Assembly: GCA_030596405.1 (NCBI GenBank)
Contig: JAUVKB010000054.1
Span: 1-11,228 of the forward strand
Length of the DNA: 11,228 nt
From: Deltaproteobacteria bacterium
GTDB taxonomy: Bacteria > Desulfobacterota > Desulfobacteria > Desulfobacterales > JAUVKB01
Direction: 5' to 3'
The notes beneath the pieces are model-generated. The model was not told the origin of the DNA and did not search any database. It worked only from the letters and a program-made list of their open reading frames with translations. Shown piece by piece: positions 6,529-11,228 of the stretch (within the stretch, counting starts at the first letter, position 1; each line of letters opens with the position of its first letter). The position numbers and the translations under genes are program-made.

Positions 6529-7740
6529 ATGACGGATTCTGTCGGGACAAAACATTTCCGTATCCTTGTCGCTGATGATGAGAAATTAATTCTGGATTTG
6601 TACGAACAAATTCTCTGTCCCTCAAAGGATATTGACAAATCGCCGTCCGGGGCCGAAGACCCAGGGGAAAGCAATGCCTTTTTTATCCCTTCATTTGAAT
6701 TAACACTTTGTGAACAGGCAGGAGAAGCCGTTGAAGCTGTGCGTGCGTCCATCAAGGAAAAAAAGCCGTATGCCGTGGTTTTTCTGGACATTCAAATGCC
6801 GCCAGGCCATGATGGAATATGGGCTGCCGAGTCTATCCGGGAGCTGGACAAGGATATAGGGATCGTTTTTGTAACGGCATTTTCATCCATAGATCTAGTG
6901 GATACCGCGCAACGTGTTCCTCCTCCGGACAAACTGCTTTACCTGCAGAAGCCGTTTTATCCCCAGGAGATCTGGCAGTTTGCTTCGGCTATGGGAGAAA
7001 AATGGCGTATAGAAAAACAGTTCCAGGAGATTCAAACAGGTTTGGAAAATTTAGTTAAAAAACGTACCGCCGCGCTTGACAAATCAAACAAACAGTTAAA
7101 AAAGGAAATAAAAAATCGTATCAATGCGGAAAAAGAACTCAGACTGACAATGGAAATCCTGCAAAAAGCCTTAAAAGAAACCATTCAGGCCATGTCATTG
7201 ACCGTTGAAACAAGGGATCCTTATACGGCGGGTCATCAAAAGCGCGTGGCGGAACTGGCCGGCGCAATAGCCGAAGATATGGGTTTTTCAAAAGATCGTG
7301 TTGAGGGAATCCGCATGGCCGGTATTATTCACGATCTTGGCAAGATAGCCGTGCCGGCTGAGATTCTCAGCAAGCCCGGCCGGATAAACGAGTTTGAGTT
7401 TGCAATTATTAAAACTCACTCACAGGTCGGCCATGACATATTAAAATCTATAGAATTTCCATGGCCGATTGCCCAAATTCTGCTTCAACACCATGAGAGG
7501 ATGGACGGCTCGGGATATCCTATGGGGATTAAAGGAGAGGATATCCTGTTAGAGTCAAGAATATTGGCGGTTGCCGATGTGGTGGAAGCGATGGCTTCCC
7601 ACAGGCCTTACCGGCCCGCTCTCGGCATAGATATTGCGCTGGAAGAAATTTCTAAAGGGAGAGGCGTGTGTTATGATGCAGACGTGGTAGATGCCTGCCT
7701 GAAGCTGTTTAACGAGAAAAAATTCGAATTTAAAAAATAG
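6529..7740 (+). CDS. Response regulator with HD-GYP domain (predicted cyclic-di-GMP phosphodiesterase)
   Basis: The 403-residue protein has a receiver domain (about 10-155), a charged coiled-coil linker (about 160-220) and an HD-GYP domain (about 215-400). HD-GYP enzymes hydrolyse cyclic-di-GMP, usually favouring motility. The receiver has Asp16-Asp17, phosphoacceptor Asp87 in FLDIQMP, Thr116 and Lys141 in the QKPF motif. The output domain keeps His236, the HD pair His268-Asp269 in HDLGK, His297, His302, the HHE motif (321-323) and GYP (329-331), so it should be active. The receiver is unusually long between the acidic pair and the phosphoacceptor (about 70 residues rather than about 46), owing to a Ser/Pro/Asp-rich insert around 31-55. 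GGAG (6517-6520) precedes the ATG by eight bases. It is the last gene of the plus-strand operon. The local sensor kinase is not in the window. Confidence 0.93.
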   Translation: MTDSVGTKHFRILVADDEKLILDLYEQILCPSKDIDKSPSGAEDPGESNAFFIPSFELTLCEQAGEAVEAVRASIKEKKPYAVVFLDIQMPPGHDGIWAAESIRELDKDIGIVFVTAFSSIDLVDTAQRVPPPDKLLYLQKPFYPQEIWQFASAMGEKWRIEKQFQEIQTGLENLVKKRTAALDKSNKQLKKEIKNRINAEKELRLTMEILQKALKETIQAMSLTVETRDPYTAGHQKRVAELAGAIAEDMGFSKDRVEGIRMAGIIHDLGKIAVPAEILSKPGRINEFEFAIIKTHSQVGHDILKSIEFPWPIAQILLQHHERMDGSGYPMGIKGEDILLESRILAVADVVEAMASHRPYRPALGIDIALEEISKGRGVCYDADVVDACLKLFNEKKFEFKK

Positions 7741-7817
7741 CTCGTCTCTCTTAAAATGACTGCCGAACCTTTACCTTTTAATCTGTTTCAATATCTTCAA
7801 AATCTTATGTAAGCCGA
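7741..7817. other. Short convergent gap between the two operons
   Basis: The 77 bases between the HD-GYP stop and the stop of the minus-strand phosphohydrolase separate two converging transcription units. I looked for a GC-rich hairpin followed by a T-run on either strand and saw none, only AT-rich sequence without strong dyad symmetry. Termination may be Rho-dependent or lie inside the opposing genes. Confidence 0.6.
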
Positions 7818-8987
7818 TTATGTGATTGTCAGCGGGTCAGGCCTTAAACTTTCAGGACACTGTCTTAAAAAATACCGGTCTGTCATACCTGCGATAAAGT
7901 CCCTGACAATCTCTTCCTTTCTATGATTTTCGATATAATCGCCGGACATGTCTTCTAAAAAACTGCTGAAAATAACCGAAGAATAATTTTGGGTTTCAAT
8001 ATCCTCAAGATAATGCTCGAAAAGCACGGCAAAAAGTCTCTTTATGGTTTTTGTATGCTTCTTGATTTTCGGATTCATATAGATTTGTTCGACGTTGAAT
8101 TTTTTCAGGCGCTTTAATGTTTGTGATACCTCCGGGCTGAATGCAATATATTTGTTATGAAAACTGTTTTTAATAATATCTGATACCAGATTATATACGA
8201 TTGTTCCGTTTGTGTCCCCAAGGATTTTTATAGTCTCCTGCGGAAGGTCGGAACGTTTGATGATGTTGAGTCTTATGGCGTCTTCAATGTCGCGACCGAT
8301 ATAACTGATAGTGTCTGCCATCCGCACAACACACCCTTCAATGGTCATGGGCGCAAGCTTTACATCCGGATCGATATTTTTACTGTCGATCTCTTTTTGC
8401 AGTATTTCAAAGGTTTTATTTCTGTCAGGTTCAAGCATTTGATTGTGTATTTCTCCGTCATGGCAAAGTATGCCGTCAAGGGTCTGAAGACAGAGATTCC
8501 AGCCTTTTCCCTTGCGTTCTACTTTGTCCAGAAACTGAACGCTCTGGACATTGTGATTAAAGTATCCGATTCCGTTTGACCTGCAAAGTTCCGACAGAAA
8601 CCGTTCTCCATCATGGCCAAACGGCGTGTGGCCTATATCATGGCCAAGAGCAATCGCTTCAATAAGGTCTTCATTTAATCCAAGGAAACGGCCGATGGTT
8701 CTTGATATTTTTGATACCAGTTGTACATGGAGCACCCTGTGGGTGATGTGATCGTTATTTATCAGATAAAAGACCTGAGTTTTGTCGATATATCGGGTGT
8801 ACGCGAGAGAATGCAGGATTCTGTCCGAGTCCACAGAAAAGGCCTGACGATATCCGGGCAGCTTGTTTTCGTCTATCCGGCGCGTGCCGGAAGTGCTTAA
8901 TGCGGCTGCCGGGGATAATATTTCAGCCTCCCTTTGATTCAAAGCAGCCTTGATAACATATAGAGTGTTATTGTCAAATTTCTCCAT
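7818..8987 (-). CDS. dGTPase-family HD phosphohydrolase
   Basis: This 389-residue protein belongs to the dNTP triphosphohydrolase branch of the HD superfamily, whose members cleave dNTPs to nucleoside and triphosphate. The early part has the RILHSLAYTRYIDKTQVF segment (56-73), matching the family's R-x-x-x-x-LxxKTQV region. The metal ligands are visible as His87, His116-Asp117 in IALGHDIGHTPFGHDGE, and Asp225 in VVRMADTISYIGRDIEDAI. Compared with the enterobacterial enzyme (505 residues) it is shorter, and the region around Asp225 differs from the usual LADEIAY wording, so substrate preference among dNTPs is open and the symbol dgt is withheld. The ATG at 8987 lies inside the end of the ATP-grasp gene (14-base overlap), giving translational coupling. 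It is the last gene of the minus-strand operon and faces the HD-GYP gene. Confidence 0.88.
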   Translation of the reverse strand: MEKFDNNTLYVIKAALNQREAEILSPAAALSTSGTRRIDENKLPGYRQAFSVDSDRILHSLAYTRYIDKTQVFYLINNDHITHRVLHVQLVSKISRTIGRFLGLNEDLIEAIALGHDIGHTPFGHDGERFLSELCRSNGIGYFNHNVQSVQFLDKVERKGKGWNLCLQTLDGILCHDGEIHNQMLEPDRNKTFEILQKEIDSKNIDPDVKLAPMTIEGCVVRMADTISYIGRDIEDAIRLNIIKRSDLPQETIKILGDTNGTIVYNLVSDIIKNSFHNKYIAFSPEVSQTLKRLKKFNVEQIYMNPKIKKHTKTIKRLFAVLFEHYLEDIETQNYSSVIFSSFLEDMSGDYIENHRKEEIVRDFIAGMTDRYFLRQCPESLRPDPLTIT

Positions 8988-9765
8988 TTTCGATCATGGT
9001 CTCCATTAATTTAATATAATCTATACCTGCCGTTCTGAAGCCTTCCTTGCCGTATTTCATATTTGCTTCGAGGACATAATATTTCCCGTTGTGGATACAT
9101 ATGTCAATTCCTACGTCATCCCACCTGCATAAACGTGCGGCGTAAATGGCAAGATCAATGGCTTTTTCAGGGACCTGGTCCAGACTGACTGTTGCGCCTA
9201 CTGCAATATTGCTCCTGAATTCACCTGGCGGAGCAATCCTCCAATAGGCATGGACGGCTCTATTTCCGATAACAACCACCCTTATATCTCGATCCCCAGG
9301 CAGATATTCCTGGATATAGGCTGTATTTGTCAAACTGGAGTAAACAAAAAGGTCGTCTTTGTTTCTGATAAGGTATACGCCTTTTCCCATTGCTGATCCC
9401 CTTGGGATTTTAGCGATAAATGGGAATTTAAAATGATCGGAAATGGCGGCTTTCTGGTGTTTCCCGTAAAATACCCTTGTGCGGGGATGCGGAATTTTTT
9501 GCAAATCAAACAGAGCCGTCTGTTTTATCTTGTCTTGCACGCACTTGTAAGTATGGTAGCTGGGGAATGTTTTTTTACCCATTGCATCAAACAGGTCAGC
9601 GTAAAAAACCGTGGGATAATAGATTGTCGGCGCATTTCTTATCCGCTCTTTTTCGCTGTCGCTGTAATCGGAAAAATTTGGCCGGACCCCGAAAGTGACA
9701 ACATTTTTACAGTTTTTAAGCCGTGCCTCAAGGGCGATAACGGTTTTTGGATTTGTCATAAACAA
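8974..9765 (-). CDS. RimK-like ATP-grasp ligase, substrate unknown
   Basis: The 263-residue protein has an ATP-grasp fold of the RimK type, which joins a carboxylate to an amine through an acylphosphate. A pre-grasp domain occupies about 1-85. The ATP-binding core shows the PFIAKIPRGSAMGKGVYLI lysine/glycine-loop segment (about 115-133), YIQEYLPGDRDIRV with Gln and Glu at the nucleotide, then the basic Arg of YWRIAPP. Near the C-terminus VLEANMKYG carries the Glu-x-Asn metal-binding pair of the family. RimK itself adds glutamates to ribosomal protein S6, but many relatives work on cofactors or peptides, and nothing here fixes the substrate. ATG 9765 is the assumed start; ATG 9759 is also possible and neither has a clear ribosome-binding site. 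It starts 12 bases after the lipoprotein stop and overlaps the phosphohydrolase gene, so these are co-expressed. Confidence 0.85.
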   Translation of the reverse strand: MFMTNPKTVIALEARLKNCKNVVTFGVRPNFSDYSDSEKERIRNAPTIYYPTVFYADLFDAMGKKTFPSYHTYKCVQDKIKQTALFDLQKIPHPRTRVFYGKHQKAAISDHFKFPFIAKIPRGSAMGKGVYLIRNKDDLFVYSSLTNTAYIQEYLPGDRDIRVVVIGNRAVHAYWRIAPPGEFRSNIAVGATVSLDQVPEKAIDLAIYAARLCRWDDVGIDICIHNGKYYVLEANMKYGKEGFRTAGIDYIKLMETMIENGEI

Positions 9766-9777
9766 ACATAAAATCTT

Positions 9778-10554
9778 TTATTCCGACGGCGTTAAAACAA
9801 ACATGGACGGTGAAACAGAAACATTTGCCAGATATTTGTCTATATCGACCTGAAAATTTATACCATCGTCATTTGAAATTGTCAGCCTTAAAGGAACAAG
9901 GTATTCTTCTATTTTTTGCATACCCACGAATATTGCCCGATAAACAAGCTTACCGTTTTTATCAAATACTTCAATTTTTTCAATCTGCCTCTTGTTTTCA
10001 TTAAGGTAAATCTTTTCAATAATGTTCCGGGATTTTTTTCCAAGGAGCAGGATATAACCGTCTCTTATAGGATTTTTTTTAACAGTGGCAAAAGAATGCT
10101 CATCAAGAGGTGCGCGACCGGTCAGAAGCGCTATAATGTCATCGAATTTAACCGGCATTAAAATAATTTTTTTCAGATCAGCGTCAGGCGACCGTTTTTT
10201 GTAAAAACGTTTTTCAGTATGGGATAAAAAATAGAGCCATTCTTTATTTTTAGCAAGACTTGCCATGGGGTGCCCCGAAATGCCAAGAAGTTCAACTCGG
10301 AATCTGTCAGGTTCCGCTCCAGCCCATGCCGCACGAACGACCTGGAATCTGTTTTTATCCCATAACCTTATAGTCCCGACGCCTTTGAATGTTTTAAGTG
10401 TATTATTCGTGTTTTTCAGCATGGAAACCAGATTTACAGCTTCCGGTGAAGAGTACCTGTCTTTAGGGAAGGGCTCTTTTTTTACTATGCTGCCGCAGGC
10501 AAAGATAAACAGCGCCACATTAAAAAGGATAAAAAAACGACCGTATCCCCTCAT
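9778..10554 (-). CDS. Outer-membrane lipoprotein of the LolB/DUF4292 type
   Basis: The 258-residue product begins with a lipoprotein signal: a basic N-terminus, a hydrophobic stretch (7-18) and Ile-Phe-Ala-Cys20 as a plausible lipobox with lipidated Cys20 followed by Gly. The mature part reads as a LolA/LolB-like half-barrel: an early amphipathic helix (about 37-53), FKGVGTIRLWDKNRFQVVRAAW strands, a VELLGISGHPMASLAKNKEWLYFL stretch, and repeated strands to the C-terminus. Such proteins bind acyl chains of lipoproteins or lipids; LolB is the outer-membrane receptor of lipoprotein sorting. The sequence is divergent, so DUF4292-type lipoprotein is the safer label than lolB. AAGGAT lies just before the ATG, and the upstream TPR gene stops nine bases away. 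A TPR gene next to lolB is also seen in gammaproteobacteria, which supports the assignment. Confidence 0.72.
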   Translation of the reverse strand: MRGYGRFFILFNVALFIFACGSIVKKEPFPKDRYSSPEAVNLVSMLKNTNNTLKTFKGVGTIRLWDKNRFQVVRAAWAGAEPDRFRVELLGISGHPMASLAKNKEWLYFLSHTEKRFYKKRSPDADLKKIILMPVKFDDIIALLTGRAPLDEHSFATVKKNPIRDGYILLLGKKSRNIIEKIYLNENKRQIEKIEVFDKNGKLVYRAIFVGMQKIEEYLVPLRLTISNDDGINFQVDIDKYLANVSVSPSMFVLTPSE

Positions 10555-10563
10555 GTTTTATCC

Positions 10564-11228
10564 TTATTTTGTAAGTTCGCGAATTTTTTTTTCAAGATCC
10601 GCCCTGTCTTTATCTTTATTTAATAGAGAACGGTTGTAGTATTTGAGCGCCTGTTTTTTATTGTCTATCTTCATATATGCGTCTCCGAGGTGCTCCGATA
10701 CGACCGGGTCGTCAGGGACTAAAGTGACTGCCCTTTCCAGAAGCTTAATCGCCTCTTTAAAATAACCTTTTTTGAAATATACCCACGCAAGACTGTCTAT
10801 GATATAGCCATCATCCGGTTTGTATTTTAATGCTTCCTTGATTAGTTGTTCGGCCTCATCGAGATTTTGCCCCATTTCCGCATAGGTATAGCCAAGATAA
10901 TTCAATGCATCGGCATTATCGGACTCAAGCCGTATCACCGTTTTCATCTCTTTTATGGAATCTTCTTTTTTCCCCCATTTGTCATAAACAACTCCCAAAC
11001 GAAAATGGATGCCGGGATTTTCAGGGTTAAACTCAATCCCCTGTTTGAGATTTTTTTCAGCTTCTTCAAAATTTCCACTACTCTCATAAATTGAAGCAAG
11101 GTAGATCCTGAATTCAGGATTGCCGGGTGAATTTTTTATGACATTTTTCAGATAATTGATCGCCTCGTCAATCTTTTTCTGCTCCTGATATAGAAAAGAA
11201 ATATAACCGACTGCATTGTTATAGAACA
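10564..11228 (-). CDS. TPR-repeat protein (5' part cut by window edge)
   Basis: The minus-strand frame is open from the window edge to the TAA at 10564-10566, giving 220 visible residues without a start; the TTG at 10998 is internal and should not be taken as the start. The residues form about six consecutive 34-residue tetratricopeptide repeats, recognisable by repeated LGxxYxxxGxxxEAxxxxxxAxxxxPxx spacing, for example ALNYLGYTYAEMGQNLDEAE and DSLAWVYFKKGYFKEAIKLL. TPR arrays are protein-interaction scaffolds. The nine-base gap to the lipoprotein gene suggests co-transcription and a shared job in the cell envelope, possibly outer-membrane lipoprotein or protein handling. Any signal peptide or further repeats lie beyond the window. 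The last 20 residues are charged and lysine-rich. Confidence 0.9.
   Translation of the reverse strand, partial: FYNNAVGYISFLYQEQKKIDEAINYLKNVIKNSPGNPEFRIYLASIYESSGNFEEAEKNLKQGIEFNPENPGIHFRLGVVYDKWGKKEDSIKEMKTVIRLESDNADALNYLGYTYAEMGQNLDEAEQLIKEALKYKPDDGYIIDSLAWVYFKKGYFKEAIKLLERAVTLVPDDPVVSEHLGDAYMKIDNKKQALKYYNRSLLNKDKDRADLEKKIRELTK

Noticed and set aside
7813..7820. GCCGATTA resembling a sigma-28 -10 box
   Set aside because: No matching TAAA-type -35 box lies at the right distance, and it sits in a convergent gap with no downstream plus-strand gene.
10265..10639. 124-residue plus-strand open frame across the lipoprotein and TPR genes
   Set aside because: It spans the junction of two well-supported minus-strand genes and shows no motif or ribosome-binding site.
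10996..10998. TTG as start of the TPR gene
   Set aside because: The same frame continues open with good TPR repeats to the window edge, so this codon is internal.
1..11228. CRISPR arrays, insertion sequences, tRNA or rRNA genes
   Set aside because: No regularly spaced long repeats, transposase-like frames, terminal inverted repeats or RNA-gene signatures were seen; the window is densely coding.

Overview
The window reads as part of a Gram-negative, flagellated, chemotactic bacterium, most likely a member of the Desulfobacterota (former Deltaproteobacteria). This is inferred from the gene repertoire (flagellar genes mixed with CheX, CheD, HDOD and HD-GYP genes), a probable sigma-54 promoter before flgK, an outer-membrane lipoprotein of LolB/DUF4292 type beside a TPR gene, and moderate GC content. 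No species can be named from the sequence alone.

Plus strand, 1 to about 7740: a flagellar and chemotaxis region. It opens with the C-terminal tail of an unidentified upstream gene. Next come an HDOD-domain protein, a single-domain CheY-like receiver, a CheX-like CheY-P phosphatase and the CheB methylesterase. A 101-base gap holds a near-consensus -24/-12 (sigma-54) promoter followed by three helically phased TTATTAG repeats. It is followed by flgK and flgL (hook-filament junction proteins), a small secreted protein with three AG[ILV]xD repeats, cheD (receptor glutamine deamidase), a small four-cysteine protein, and a response regulator with an HD-GYP output domain (predicted cyclic-di-GMP phosphodiesterase). 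Genes after the promoter are separated by at most 22 bases or overlap, so 3001 to 7740 is probably one transcription unit.

Minus strand, 11228 down to 7818: a convergent operon. In transcription order it holds a TPR-repeat protein cut by the window edge, a LolA/LolB-fold lipoprotein, a RimK-like ATP-grasp ligase, and a dGTPase-family HD phosphohydrolase whose start overlaps the ligase stop. The two operons meet at 7741-7817, where I see no clear terminator.

Functionally, the plus-strand genes link assembly of the hook-filament junction with chemotactic adaptation (CheB and CheD both act on receptors), CheY signal termination (CheX) and cyclic-di-GMP turnover (HD-GYP). cheA, cheW, cheR and receptor genes are not in the window, so the adaptation module must be completed elsewhere. 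The minus-strand genes look like envelope lipoprotein handling plus nucleotide housekeeping of uncertain substrate. The points most worth checking are the promoter/repeat array before flgK, the uncharacterised repeat protein between flgL and cheD, the small Cys4 protein in the same operon, and the ATP-grasp/HD phosphohydrolase pair.
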